Source: Selaginella moellendorffii (Eukaryota > Streptophyta > Lycopodiopsida > Selaginellales > Selaginellaceae). Taken from it: 64,000 bases of DNA. Each line of letters opens with the position of its first letter. Position 1 is the stretch's first letter. The notes below the pieces were generated by a model. That model saw only the letters and a list, made by a program, of their open reading frames with translations, had not been told where the DNA came from and searched no databases. The stretch is taken from NCBI RefSeq assembly GCF_000143415.4, contig NW_003314317.1:726296-790295 (forward strand), given 5' to 3'. Positions 34,915 through 47,583 of this stretch are shown piece after piece. Both the position numbers and the translations under genes were made by a program.

Positions 34915-37085
34915 TGAAAGAGCGAAGGAATCGCGGCGGAGGAAAGAGCTCTCTCTCTCTCTCTCTTTCTCTCCCGGCGGATTGTGTTTATCCCAGACAG
35001 CCACTCTCTGGGAAGACAACCGGGTATGTTTCTATCAAGCAATCAATCAGCTTGTCATCAAACTCTATAATTTTTCTTCTTGCGCAGGAAAGAGAGAAAG
35101 CGAAGATGAAGAACAGAGAAAAGAAAAAGAAAGAGAGGCCTCCCTCGAGAGAAACTGTGCTCGATGGGGGCATGTCCGAACTAGGTCAACACGTCAACAC
35201 GCCAAACTACCACCTTTTCTTCTTTTTCTCATGAGCGAATTAGGTCAACACGTTAATCTGCCACCTTTTTCTCCGTTCAAAGCTAATGATGGTCTCTCAT
35301 TCAACACGACATTGGTCTCTGCTTTTAGTTTCTCTACGTCAAAACAAACGAATCATCAACCATAACAAACACAGTATAAACAGATCAACAGATTCATCCC
35401 ACAATGCATGCATGATCAGCGAGCCTGGTAAGAAGTAACCAGGCCGGGAATATCCGGGTTGACTTTTTACCACCCCTCCCCCTCTTCACCCCAGCCTACC
35501 CGCTCGCGCCACGTGTCCTGCGGCAGGGCGGCTCCCAGTGTTCTTTCGTTGCTTTTAGGAAGGCCTGAAAATGCGACAGCGACAGCGACAGCGCGTCGAT
35601 GTTGCAGGTGTCCAATTACGAAGGTATTTCCCTCCGGCTCCTCCCCTTGTGTGGAGAAAGTTACCTTGAGTAATAAATTGGCATTATTTTTTTACATTTT
35701 ATCCCTGTTTTTCTCTGGCTGTTAACGTGTCGTCGCAGTCGTTGTTGCGCTGTTAACATCCCACATATCCCGAGCTTGATAGCATGTCGCCTTAGGCACG
35801 TTTGAACAGAGGCATCCAGGCCTTTTTGTTCTTCCCCCACACACCAGCTCTTAACCTCGATTTGATTCCTCGATTCCTTTTCTTTGTCCCCGAAAGAGTT
35901 TAGCTGCGTTGTAAAAGCTTAGGGGATTTCACACCACCCACTGGTACAACAATGCGGGCAGCTGGCCAGCCAAGCCAAAAGAAAGGAGAGAGCGAAAAAA
36001 GCGAAAGCCAAAAAAAAAGGGTTTTACTGATGTTGAGGCCTCAATTCAATGCCCTGATGTCAACATTCCTGGGAGACCTTTACCTACAATTCTACAAGGT
36101 TAGAATATGCCACTGGTTGGAATTACGCATATTCCCCCCTCCCCCGCCACCCCCACATTTGCTGAAAAGAACGCACAGGACCACGACGAAAGCAGCGTAT
36201 ACAAACACTCTTCATGGTATGATCTTGACAAAAAATGACAATATGGCCCAATCCAGCTGCATACGGCCATTGTTTACCGTACCCCTCCCGCGCCTGGGCC
36301 ACAGGTGTGGCCGTACCGACCGTACATGATTATGGTGGAGCATCATTGTCACATTGGACTGTGAATACCGTGTACCAGCCCATGGGAAGAAATGGGCCTA
36401 TGGGTTAGCACTGTTTTTTTACCCGGTGGTAGTACTTAGAGGTAAAAATTGCCACCACATCCAGATTAGGTGGCAATGTGGCATGCATCTGCATCATCAC
36501 AGTACGGTACAAACCTGGGGACAAAGCTTTTCCATTCCTCGGCGCGTACGGACAGATTTGGCCCCTGCATCCCTGTCGCTTTCCCGGGGCATATTTGCAT
36601 ACTAGGAAGGCCGTACACACCTATATGGCGCCACACACGTCAGCCCCAATCGATTTGGCGCGCCCCCGGCCAAAATTTTAAATGTCCTGTGGTGGTGAGC
36701 TTAAATGCCTAATAACGGAATGGTTAATTAGCCAAGGGTGTGGTGAGTGGCGGAAGAAAGGCCAATTTTTTTTGTCCGGTCCCAAAAATGCTGGAATTAT
36801 GTCGCCAGAGGGAATGTAGTATAAGACAGGCCAGGGGGGGAGGGCCATGATTGGTTTGGGCCATGTGGAGAAATGGTCTGATACGGCAATGCACGGACAG
36901 GCCATGGCACATACATGTGGATGTATACACATGAATAGCATAGCACATGAGCGAATGAAACAGTGGAAAGAAAGAAGCTTCTTATTAGTTCTTCTTCCTT
37001 CTCTCTTCGCTACTTCTTCTTTCTCTCAATTATGATGCGCTCTAGCTGACCTAAATTTCGGGGCGCCGGGCATTCTAGAGTAGCA
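34915..37085. other. Intergenic region and probable GAMYB promoter
   Basis: No gene recognised. 34950-34975 has a CT microsatellite. 35952-36050 is A/G-rich with a poly-A tract. The right half should include the GAMYB promoter and 5' leader, with a long pyrimidine-rich stretch at 36985-37030. Specific promoter boxes could not be assigned. Confidence 0.45.
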
Positions 37086-37148
37086 ATGTGCGCGATTCTC
37101 TTGATCGTCTCGAGCGGCAGTGGCGGCATCGATCGGCAGCAGCAGTAG
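37086..37148 (+). promoter_or_regulatory. Upstream ORF (20 codons) in the GAMYB leader
   Basis: ATG 37086 opens a 20-residue frame ([20 protein letters not shown]) that closes with TAG at 37146-37148, 34 bases before the GAMYB start. If the transcript begins upstream of 37086, it could reduce translation of the main frame. The transcription start is not visible from sequence. Confidence 0.45.
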
Positions 37149-37182
37149 CGCGCACACCGATCGATCGATCGGCGCCAGGGAA

Positions 37183-39556
37183 ATGGAGAGCGGCAGTGAG
37201 GATCACTCCGACGGGGGAGCGCCGTGCTCGGCCGCGACGGCGGCGCTCAAGAAGGGACCGTGGACGTCGGCCGAGGACTCGATTCTCGTCGCCTACGTCC
37301 AGAAGCACGGCGAGGGGAACTGGAACAACGTCCAGAAGCAGTCGGGGCTGTATCGCTGCGGCAAGAGCTGCCGGCTGCGCTGGGCGAATCACCTCCGGCC
37401 CAATCTCAAGAAAGGCGCCTTCACGCCCGAGGAGGAGCGGCTCATCATCGAGCTCCACGCCAAGCTCGGCAACAAATGGGCTCGCATGGCCACTCAGGTG
37501 AGCGATCTTCCACAATCCCTGGCTTCTTGATCGATCGCTTCCTCGCTCGCCAAGAAATCTTTCTTGAAATACCGATGCTCATGGCGTGTTCTTTGCCCGA
37601 GGAATTCCTGGCTGTGTGGAGTATTTCTTTCACTTCATTGCGTTGCTTGCGTTCGCTGAGATCTTCTCGCAGTGTAAATTTCTAGCTGCGATGTTCTTGT
37701 TCTTCTTCGTGCCTTCCATCCTCGAGCTCTATCTTCTCCAGTTTTGTTTGGAAAAATAAGAGTTTTTTCTTGTCTTAATTTTTTGTTCTTGGCTACTTCC
37801 AGTTGCCAGGACGCACTGACAACGAGATCAAGAATTACTGGAACACCCGGATCAAGCGTCGGCAGCGAGCAGGGCTCCCGGTCTATCCTCCAGACATCCA
37901 AGCTGCCATCAACAGCTCCAACTCATCGACCAACCACATTAACGCTTCCAACACCGTTCCAAGCTCGTTCTATGGAGGATTCAACCTCTTGGGAAGCAAA
38001 CTCGTGGAGAATTCCGACAAGCCAAGGTCCGAATTCCATGGCCTCACCTTGCAAGCTTTGCAGCAGCAAGGAATGGGCTCGAGCCATCCTCGAGCTCTCA
38101 CCGCGGCGCTCATCGCGGCAGCAGCAGCATCCTCGTCAAGCTCCGCCGCCACCGAGCATTGCGAAGCACTGGGCTGGTCGAGTGCACACCCGGGATTCGA
38201 GCACCACAACCTTCCACACCATCTCAGCGGCAGCTCGCTCTTCTTGCAACAAGATCACGAGGGCGAAGTTTATCACGTTGGCAGCAGCGCTGGACGCCAG
38301 CACCATGGCTTCTACCTCACCGGAACCTCGGCCTCCAACGCCGCCAACGAGATGGATCACGGCGGCGGAGGAGCTGCTCATGGTCACGATGGGTCTTCTT
38401 TTATCAACACCATCAATACTTCGTGCTCCAGGCCTCTTCCTCTGGTGATGCCAGTGGTGGATCACCATGACCAAGGCCTGAAGCTGGAGCTCCCTTCAAG
38501 CCAATTGTCCACGGAGTCGGCGGACTCGGCCATCACTACGCCTGGCTCTGTGATCAATAGCAGTCCAAATCGTTTCAAAGTCAGTACCACCTCACAGCAG
38601 CAGCAGCAGCAGCAGCAGCAGCATCATGGCTGCGAGAGCTTGAGCTTAAGTTTGCTGGAGGCATACAACAAGCTCAAGGCCGAGCAAAGCGGCCAGCCTC
38701 CGCAGCAGCAGCAGCAGCCATTTCCGGCACAAGCGATGCACCACTTCTTCAACCTCCAGCAACAAATGCGTAAGTTTGTGGAGCTTTGGCTTTACTTGCT
38801 TCTCTCTGAGCTAACAAATGCTTGTGGCCTCCTTCAGAGAATGCTGTGAAGCCACACGACGACGCAACACCGCAGCACGGCTTGCCGTCCCAGCAGCACA
38901 CTCATTACACTCCTGGCCACGGGGAAGCAATTTCCACTCTGATTCAAGAGTATGGCCGTGCCGATGATCACCCCGCTGCAGCCAGTGATGGTGGAGCTGC
39001 CGCTGCCGGTCTCGTAAGCGTTGATGCGGCCACCGCCAGCGCCGAGTGGTACCAACTTGGGCCGTCGCCTCCTCATCAAGCAGACATGTACAACATGGAC
39101 GAGCAGGCAGCAATTGCAGCAGTCAGCAGTCTCCAGCAGCACAACAGCTTGCAAGGCGATCATTCAAGTGGCCCCGGGAAGAGCAACGACAACAGCAGCA
39201 GCGGCAGCTTCATGGATCCGGGAACAGGAGTCTACCATCACATCGCTCCATCGGATTTCCTGGGGAGTTTTACGGGGCAGCAGCAGCAGCCGGAGCAGCA
39301 GGAGAGTCAAGTCTCTCATCTTCACCGTCACGACGGCCACCATCAACAGCATCAGCATCAGCATCACCAGGAGGTTCATGGCTCGTTTACCGAGACCAGT
39401 CATGAAGTTCCAGCATCTTGGGAACTGAGTTCGTGCTGCTCGTGGAACAACATGCCGGGTGCCTGCCAAATCGGGGACTATGGCCAGACTCTCGGGGATT
39501 GCCGCTCGGTGAATTGTCTCCCGGAACAGATCCACGATCCGTGTGCTATCTACTGA
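37183..39556 (+). CDS. GAMYB: GAMYB-type R2R3-MYB transcription factor
   Basis: The three exons are 37183-37497, 37803-38769 and 38838-39556, together 666 residues. R2 begins at about residue 23 ([20 protein letters not shown]) and R3 at about residue 76 ([20 protein letters not shown]), split by intron 1. R3 continues as [20 protein letters not shown], followed by [13 protein letters not shown], the diagnostic GAMYB stretch. Both introns have GT-AG ends. The long C-terminus has poly-Gln (38600-38625) and His/Gln-rich tracts. Family members activate gibberellin-responsive genes in seed plants and act in spore and pollen-wall development in early land plants. A miR159/319 site lies in exon 2. 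The first ATG after the uORF is in frame and is followed directly by the MYB domain. Confidence 0.95.
38485..38505 (+). promoter_or_regulatory. miR159/miR319 target site in GAMYB exon 2
   Basis: The site reads GGAGCTCCCTTCAAGCCAAT from 38486, encoding LELPSSQ. Plant miR159 pairs with GAGCTCCCTTCAATCCAA-type sites in GAMYB genes. Here only positions near the ends and one internal base differ. Location in the coding region downstream of the MYB domain matches the family. Confidence 0.88.
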
Positions 39557-41051
39557 GCCCAGCTACCAACAGGAAAAAAAAAAGAAAAAAAGAAAGCAAC
39601 TACAAAGAACAACAGGATTAAAAACCAGGATTCCAGCAGCAGCGGCAGCAGCAGTCATGTTTTCCGGGATCCTCGCACTTTGTTTCGAGATGATGCCTTC
39701 CTCCTCTCCAAGGTTTGTGGATCTCACTTTTGTTGGCGCAAAGTTTCTAACGCACAAACTTTTCGATTCCTCCTTCCAGGAACGTCGTCGTCGTCATCGT
39801 CGCAAAGTGTGCCAGGAATTCTCCAAAGCCTCGGGGTGAAAGGATTTACGTGACACACTGCTACTACATGTAAGTTTTTCCATAGCTTCATACACAGTGC
39901 TGGGAGGAAGGAAAAAGATTCCATGGCGAAGATTTAGCTCGAGGGAGGCTTCGCTAAAAACTTTTCTTTTCGCGGGATCTCAGGCAAGTCTCGATCGCCA
40001 TCTTTCTACTTTCTCTCATCACATAATTGACGCGAAGAACACCAACGTTTTCTCTTCTCCCTCTCTCCTCTCTTTCCTTGCGTGACAGTGTTTTGCGGTC
40101 GATCGATCGACTGACTTATAATATGTACTCGAATTCGTGAATGGAAGATTTGGTTCTTACAAAAAGCTTGTATCTCATCGTTTTGATTGTTCTGGCTCTT
40201 ACACACAGCGCTCGGCAAGAAACGCGTGAGCTCTTCTCCTTTTGCAAAGTGCTGTCCCTCGGATCGTAAACAAATGAGAAGATCCAATGGCTGATCCAAC
40301 CGGCCACCATGCACGCTCGACGTGCTCTTCACCTCCATCGCTACTGCGTCGCGAGAAAAACTCTATAAAAAAAACTCTTCTTTTTTCTCGCGCGCGCGCT
40401 TTAATGACCCTTGGTCGATCGTTCGGGAGCTGCTGCTGCTAGCTAGCTAGCGTTGAATCGCGTCTTAAAACTTTTAGAGTCCATAAGTTTTGTGTTCGTT
40501 GGGGGGAAGGGACTTTACTTTCACCATAACGGTAAAAGTTTGAAGAGTATATCTCCTGTATCAGTATCGTATCCGCTCGTAAGAAATATATAGCCATCCC
40601 AGGAAAGCTCTCGATTCTCGACGATCGGATAGCCTACTTGCATTCAACCGGCGGTTAGTCCTCGAAGAAGAAAAAGAATGAAAGAGAGAATTCCTTCCAA
40701 CCACGAAGAAAGGAGAAAAGAGAGAACCTCTGGCGAAGAATTCGAGGAGCTTGATCGAATTTTCGTCTTACCTACATGCGTTGTGTGAGAGTGTATGTTC
40801 ACGATAAGGTACAAAAGTCGAAAGAAAAATGGTACCTGTATAGTGCGGTGGACTTCGTCGCTGCCCGCTAAACTCGCAAGAACTTCCAAGAACAACAAGA
40901 CAAAGCTCGAGCGAGCTACTCTCTGGCTGCTTCCGCGCGGATTAATTACTATACACTGCACCGCACAAGAAAAGTTAGCAGACAAAAGAACCAAAATCTT
41001 AATTTCTTTCTTGCCTCGATTGCAAGTCCGTGGCCAAGCAAAACTCTCGAC
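39557..41051. other. GAMYB 3' flank and intergenic sequence
   Basis: Contains an A-rich run at 39570-39600, CAG repeats at 39635-39655, and a GCGCGCGCG plus GCTAGCTAGC simple tract near 40392-40452. No gene is seen, and open frames look random. Confidence 0.45.
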
Positions 41052-42116
41052 TCACGATGCCGCTGCTGGAAACGTCGTTGCCGCTGATTCCCTTTCCTGG
41101 ATTTCCCGGGCCATCTTTGCTCGACACCACTGCTTGTAGTCAGCGAGGAGCCCGTCGAGCAACGCAAACTCCATGGCGCCAAGTATTTGGTCCAGTATCC
41201 CGTCGCCTACAGGAAGAACGATGGCCTCGGGCATGAGTGAGAAAGGCAACGGCAAGTCACAGTCGAGCCCCAGCGAAACGGAGCCGTGGAAGCGACCGGC
41301 AGCATTGCTCGCGTTGCTTGCGATGGACGACTGCGCACCAAGATCACCCCCGAGCGAAAACTGTAGATTTATGTCGTCGTTCATGCCGGGTGGCAGTCCG
41401 ATGAATTCGAGCACCAGCTTGTCCGATTCCAGCACCAAAGTCTTGGTTGATTCCCGGTAGAACACCCTGCGAGAAACGCAAACGTAAAAAAGATGGCGAA
41501 GTTAGCACTTCTACAGGAAAGACAAGTCGAAACAAAACAAAGTTCTCTAGAATGGATCACGAAGAGCTGTCCAAACTCCCTCTACGTCATCGAGACGATC
41601 ATAGATCACTAGCTAGAAACACTGCGAGCTCTTCTAGATCGACACTCAAGTAAGTTTCCTTTGTCACTCACAGTTTCCTTGTCACTTATCTAGCTCGGAG
41701 AAACAAAGAGAAACATTCCAAGCGAGCTAGAAGAGCTACAAGGCTCTCTCAAAGGTAGCGTCCGGGAAATCTTACCTGAGGTAGCAGACTGGTGTTGCCG
41801 ACACGCTAAAGAAAGTGACGGGCCGGAGTCGCGAGCGCCAGGTGCTGTTGCCCACAAATTCAATCCTCGAGCTGTCCGGGAACGCCACTCGGACGATGCG
41901 ATCCACCTCCTTGACGTAATCCTGCGCTGGGAATCCAAGCCCCCGATAGGGAATGCTCACCGCTCTCTTCGCTCTAAATCCCACCATTTGACACCGCGCA
42001 TTTCCAATCTGACTCCCCGCTCTAGCCCTTACTGCAACCATCGGCATCGAGAGATCCCCCATTCGCGCGGGAGGCGCCGAGAACGCCGAGCAAGAAGCCA
42101 CATTCGCCATGGCCAC
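41052..42116 (-). CDS. DUF1997-type plastid protein
   Basis: Two exons on the minus strand. Exon 1, 42116-41776, begins MAMANVASCSAFSAPPARMG, a Ser/Ala-rich plastid-targeting leader with few acids. Exon 2 is 41466-41052. The intron has GTAAG and a CTCGCAG end. The mature part includes FPDSSRIEFVGNSTWRSRLR, VTFFSVSATPVCYLRVFY, SDKLVLEFIGLPPGMNDDIN and LPFSLMPEAIVLPVGDGILD, which I associate with the DUF1997 family shared by cyanobacteria and plants. The biochemical function is unknown. ATG 42110 is a possible second start. It lies 160 bases downstream of DA1 on the same strand. Confidence 0.75.
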
Positions 42117-42277
42117 GATAAACCCTAAGAACAGAGAAGTGACACGCTAAGGGGTTTTACAAAGTGGTGTCCGCGTTGGCAAGAAAAGATCTGCCACGCA
42201 AGCACACACCAATAAAGTGATGTCCGCGTGGTTATAGACGTGGCGAGCCGTACGAGCCACGTCGGCGGATCATAGTC

Positions 42278-44252
42278 TCACGATACGGGGAAGTCGCCCG
42301 TGAGCTTGATATGATCCAAAGTTCTGGGAAGTCCAAACTGGACGACGGCGCTCTGCCCGATCCGGAAGCCATCGCCGTAGGCCGGGGAAGGGTCCATTGC
42401 GATCTGGTGCATCACAAACTCGCGCAGCTTGCTCGTGTCGAATTGGTGTGGCGCCGGCTTGGCAGCGCCGTGAGAGGAGCTGCTCGACGATCCAATCTGC
42501 GACTCCAGCCAAGTGTGCGCCATCACCTGGCAAATGCCTTCTTCCACCACCGGATTCAAATGGCTCGGGTATCCTGGAACGTTTCCACAAGCTTTGAGTG
42601 AGTTTTGCAAACTTTGAGCTTGCGAAGAACTTTACCGTTCAGTCGGAGCCATGCGTGCATTAGTTCGTGCGCGAGAATGGATCCTGTCAGCAATCTAATT
42701 GTCGATCGGAGGAAACTTTTAGACATCGATATGGTTTGTGTAGCAAAAACAATATTGTTTTTGCTTACCTGGGGAGTCCATACAGCACCAGAATGGCAGT
42801 CACCTCACAGTTTCTTCTGAGCTTCATCGACTCCGTTCTCATCTCTCCAAAAAACCCCCGGCTCCTCGGTCTTCTAAACACCTGCAAGCATTTCATGAGT
42901 CTAGCTCTAGCAAAACTTCCACTTACAGAGGTAACAGTTTGCTCTTCGGATAGAGTCAATCCGCGAGTCTCGGTGAGGTGATGTCCCTACAAGAACACAA
43001 ATTTTCTTAGCAAAAGGAGAGAAAGAACTAAAGCAAAGGAAAGAAAGCCGAGAATCTACTAACATTACTTTCGTGTGCACGAGCCTCATTGAGTGCTTGC
43101 CTTTCAACAAGAAGCATCGGTATCTGTTGAGTTATCTTCATGTTCATGCCCTCGTAGAAGTTGATAATCTCCTGGTACAGAGGCTGCCCTTCGTTTGTGT
43201 CCATAACGGCAGAATCCATGCATTCCAAACACAGCTTTCGACCATCGTCTAGAACTACGTACTTGTTGTTTTTCGTCTTCAAGAAAACATCGCAAAGTGA
43301 GAACAACGCAGATCGATTCATGTTTGCTTACCTCCAAACGCTCGCAGCTACAACAACGGGGCGTGTTGTCATCTTCATGTGAAGGACAGTATCGTTGCCC
43401 CCAAAAAGGATGAACTCTATACTCTATCAGGCCAGAATAATTTGGCGGTATCTGAAGAACAAAAACCAACATAAATGCACGAACAAGATACTTTGTCGAG
43501 ACGCCCTTACAAATAAGTTGCAGACATCACACCGAGGATGAAACAGTTCCTTGTAGCAATCTTTGTGATAAGGATCGTTTCCAGACACCGAGAACTGCAT
43601 AAAAGATCACCTGCTTATACAATCCGAGAAACCAACAACGTAAAACCAAGACCATACCTCAGAACCCGAAATCGGTTTGTTGCACGACGTGCATCTAAAG
43701 CATTCCGGATGCCACAAACCTCCCATGCAGCTTAGAAAACGTCCAGGTCCGATGGTCTTTTTACATCGTGCGCACACATGAGCTCCAGAAAACCTGCGAG
43801 GCATTTAGACGAAGAGACCCTCGCAAAGATTTGTAACACAGAAAGCTACCTGCGTGTTCGTCCATCGCCACCGAATGGGAAGCCAGAAGAGAAGCCAGAG
43901 GAGAAGCCAGAGGGGCCTTCACTGATGAAACTTTCCTGCAAAGCTCTCGCCAATGCCTCGTCGTTGTCTGTGGCGCCTTTGTCTCTTGCCGCAGGCTTGT
44001 CGTCTGGAAAGGCAAAAACCTCGTCACCAGTGAAACCAAAAAACTTCAATCTAAACATTTACCATAGTGATCGCTGAGTGACAAAGCTATGGCTCGATCC
44101 AGCTCCTCGTCCGCCTAGAACACGCATACTTTGTCTAGAATTCTTGTTTCTTACACGAAGGAAAGAAGCACAAGTACCTCGGAGGACGAATTATGGGAGA
44201 TTTCATGAACCTTCTGGTGCAATGGCTTGAAAATCTTATCAAACCACTTCAT
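42278..44252 (-). CDS. DA1: DA1-type ubiquitin-dependent peptidase (UIM, LIM, HExxH)
   Basis: DA1 proteins are ubiquitin-activated peptidases that limit organ growth by cleaving growth regulators. The minus-strand gene starts at 44252 ([20 protein letters not shown]), close to the N-terminus of plant DA1 proteins. UIM-like helices follow: [16 protein letters not shown] at about 44090, and [13 protein letters not shown] at about 43945. [11 protein letters not shown] repeat comes next, then the LIM domain ([41 protein letters not shown]). The conserved C-terminal block contains [27 protein letters not shown], the zinc-peptidase motif [13 protein letters not shown] at 42640-42690, then [19 protein letters not shown]. 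It ends at 42278. All catalytic landmarks are present, so the gene looks functional. There are at least nine short introns. Confidence 0.92.
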
Positions 44253-46480
44253 TGTGGAGAGCTCGTCCCAAAATCTAAAACCCTGGCAATCCATGAACAG
44301 TCCGCCACATTTAGATCACAGTGGCAAACAGGGAAACCTCCAATCTCACCTCGATATGGCGGAAGCCTAGAAGCGATCGATCGATGAGCGCTGGAATGAG
44401 AATCCTCGCGATCGGCTGCTGGAAATCTGGAGCTCCCGCGCCGTGACGCGATCACAGACCCGACTAGGCATTCCTAATGCGCTTCGCCTTCCGCGGCATT
44501 TCCTCGCTACTACGACCTACAAACAAAATAAAAAATATAAGAAAGAAAATTTAACTTCAGATGAAATGGACGCATCGCAGCCGTTCGATCTATGCATCGC
44601 TCGATCACGTTTAGGTGTAACGAATATACCAAGAATATCAAGGTATATTCTGATTTAAATCTTAAATTTGTTTATAATTAAAGTTTATTCGCTAAATTTT
44701 TAGTGTAAATAATTTGTTTGGTTTGTTTATTTATTTTCTTACTAAAAGATGTTTGCTTTGAAATTAATCTTTACTCTTGCTTACCTTTGATGGAAATCCT
44801 AGGCATAACTCTAATGTATTAACAAATAACTAGAGATTGATCATTAAATCAAAATTAAAGAATTAATGAACTTACCTTTGTAAGGATAAAAACGTTTTTC
44901 CACTTGAATTTAAAAGACTCAGGATGTCATATTTTTAGTATTTGTTCTAAATCTATGCATAGCAAGTCACTCTTACGTGAAGCATATTTTATGTCTTGAA
45001 TTGATTGTAGGTGATGATTCATAAGTACTAGAAGTTGAAGAGTTCTTACCTTTTCATGGCACAATCTTCATTCTCAAACAAGCTATTTAAGAAGTTGAAG
45101 GTGCGAGGTAATAGGATGAATTCCCAGCACCAGTGGCGTTAGCAGCAATATGATAATGATGATGATCCTCACTGAGAGAGGAGTTCAGAAACGCGTCCTA
45201 CTACTTTATCCTAGTATAGTCCTGGTAACCACCGTCCAAAATCCAAGGTCTTCTAGATCTTAGCCAGAAACATCAGAGTTGACCAAGTGTGCTCTTGTTC
45301 TTGAGAACCATCACCAAAATACAACCAAGATACTATAATATACTTGGATGTGTGACCAGCCCTCATAATTATTGTATTGATAGCCCCATTCTAATATTAT
45401 AATGTACAAAATTATATTTTGATTGCTTTTATGGAAAACCAACACCTTCAAGAGCAGCTGATGGCATCTGAAGCTTGGTTCCCAAAAACACCAATGTCAG
45501 GGCCATTAACACCACCATCCAAGCCTTTTCACCAGCTCCAATTCCCAGAACTGCGGAAAAACAAGGCCCCTCCCCAACAGAACTAGATGGTACTTATAAC
45601 ACTTCCTCAATATGGACTAGCTCATGCAAATTACTTACCAATGTTACTATCTCATCCTGGATTCATGCACAGCCAACATATGATCAACAAAACTCTCAGT
45701 CAACAAGCCACACTCCAGCTCATTCAAAAGGTGGTGAAAGTCCAAAGCATGCCTTGCAAAAGAAAAACAAAGACAAAAGGTGTAACGTCAACAGAAGACA
45801 AGCTACATCTCCTTCCAAATGATCAATTAATACAATCAGATAGGCTAATAGAATCAGAGGGCTAGGAATCCTCTCAGGATACCATAATCCAGCAGCATCT
45901 AAAGGAGTTTGACTAGGCTCATCTGCATCCAACTCAGGCCTCACAAGCAGCTCTAACACCAGCAATGACAGTGTTAGCCTCTTAACAAAGAGAAAGCAAT
46001 ACCCCACTCTAAGGCTAAGTTTCACAGGCTATCTCAAATGCCAAACTTTAACACCATGGGATAGATTTCTGTTCATGATGTTTAGTTAACAGCTGAAAAT
46101 TGGATTGAAATTAATTACATATGTACCCCTCATTCTGGTAACTTTTCTATTTCTAACCATTCTGCAGTATGCCCAGCCACACACAATCCATCTCGGCTAT
46201 TGGAATCTACAGGGCCGGAAGGCCCAAAGTACTCATGAGATGGCCCGTGTATGATGTTGCAGCATTTGGTGAAACCTGGGAAGCATGAGGAGGCTCACCT
46301 GCCAAAGTTTGCTCTCTTCTTGGCCTAGGAGTCATTACAACCCAGACAACACAGAGGATCCAGAGGCATTGCAGTCTATGCACAGCTTCTGGAAATAGAT
46401 CCAGATGGCCACTACATAACGTTAAGGTTGGGGCTTCAGCCCAAAAGGATGTCAGATCTTATGTTATTTTCCTCCCAGTT
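44253..46480. other. AT-rich intergenic sequence
   Basis: 44450-45450 is AT-rich without features. 45475-45830 has a Thr/Ser/Gln-rich open frame (ending QATSPSK) that may be the N-terminal part of the LINE relic to its right. No other gene is seen. Confidence 0.4.
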
Positions 46481-46489
46481 GGATCCGTC

Positions 46490-47460
46490 AGCAGCCAGAG
46501 CCTTATGTCCCTCTCATGACCAAGCTTCCTGACTGGAGACATAATGCCAAAGTGGTGATCCTCAGGGATATGAATGCCCGCACTGGGAGTTCACAAGTTA
46601 CACTCTGAGACGAAGAGGGAAACCTTGTGCCACACTTCACATGCCAGGATGAGATGGAGGAAAACAACTCATTGAGGCATGCTCTACACACGACTCGATT
46701 ACCCTCAATGGTACATTACCATGTGGGGTGGTATACATGTCAGAAAAGTTGAGGGAATAATACCATTGATTACACACTCATAGACCACACCTTGGTACCT
46801 GAGGTGATAAACTTTCATCTCCAATACATGCCTGACCTGGAACAGTGGATCATTGCCCACTGGGAGTATCCTTGAGGATACTGCCTATCACAACTGCTCC
46901 AAGAGAATTCCCCACCTCCATCACATAGAAATTGGTGGTACAACAGTAGCTCAATTCACCTTTCCACAACACTCCACTCAATAACACCCTTGGGATGAAG
47001 AATGCCAGGAATGCCAAGAATGGCATCTGTTAAACAAGTAAAAAGCAAAACATGAAGCACTTGATGCCCGAAAGGTGCACTAAGCTTAAGATATGAGCTT
47101 TTCTAGCCAGGGAGAATGCAAACAATGACAACTCCAAACAGCATCAACCATTGCCTAAAAACTTTTCCAAAAGCCTACATGGACATCTAGGTGGCATACC
47201 TTCGTTATCTCTACAGTCCTACTGCTCCACCAATTGTCCATGAATGGGACGGAAGCAACCTTGATTTCACTATTGAAGAGCTGGCCTGAGCCATTGAAAA
47301 TCTTCCACTACGCAAAAGTCCAGATGTTCATGGTCTAACAGTCAAGCTTCTCCAAGCATGTGTTCTAGCACAGAGTATCTTTGATGACATCCTTTGCAAC
47401 GGATTTCTGAAACAAGGGATTATGAATCTCATAGTGCCTATCATAAGAGTGGAGACGTTG
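46490..47460 (+). pseudogene. Degenerate LINE (non-LTR retrotransposon) relic
   Basis: Conceptual translation in shifting frames shows an endonuclease-like block, VVILRDMNARTGSS at about 46553-46595, then NTIDYTLIDHTLVPEV at about 46760-46810. This matches the conserved GDxNARxG and xIDYxLV motifs of LINE endonucleases. Further right, ELAxAIENLPLRKSPDVHGL at about 47280-47340 and QSIFDDILCNGFLKQGI resemble the start of the LINE reverse transcriptase (AIxxLKxGKAPGxDG). Stops and frame changes interrupt it throughout. The 3' end is not defined. Confidence 0.65.
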
Positions 47461-47583
47461 CTTCCCATGAAATACTGTACCATACAACATACAACTAGTC
47501 ACACAGCTTTTCTTATGTTTGGTGTTACAACTAGGAGAAGATTCTTTCTGTTTTATTTCTTTTATACGTCCTTAGTATTTGCG

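Noticed and set aside
37224-38470. Additional proteins in other frames across GAMYB
   Set aside because: They are shadows of GC-rich and poly-Gln coding sequence. The MYB frame explains the region fully.
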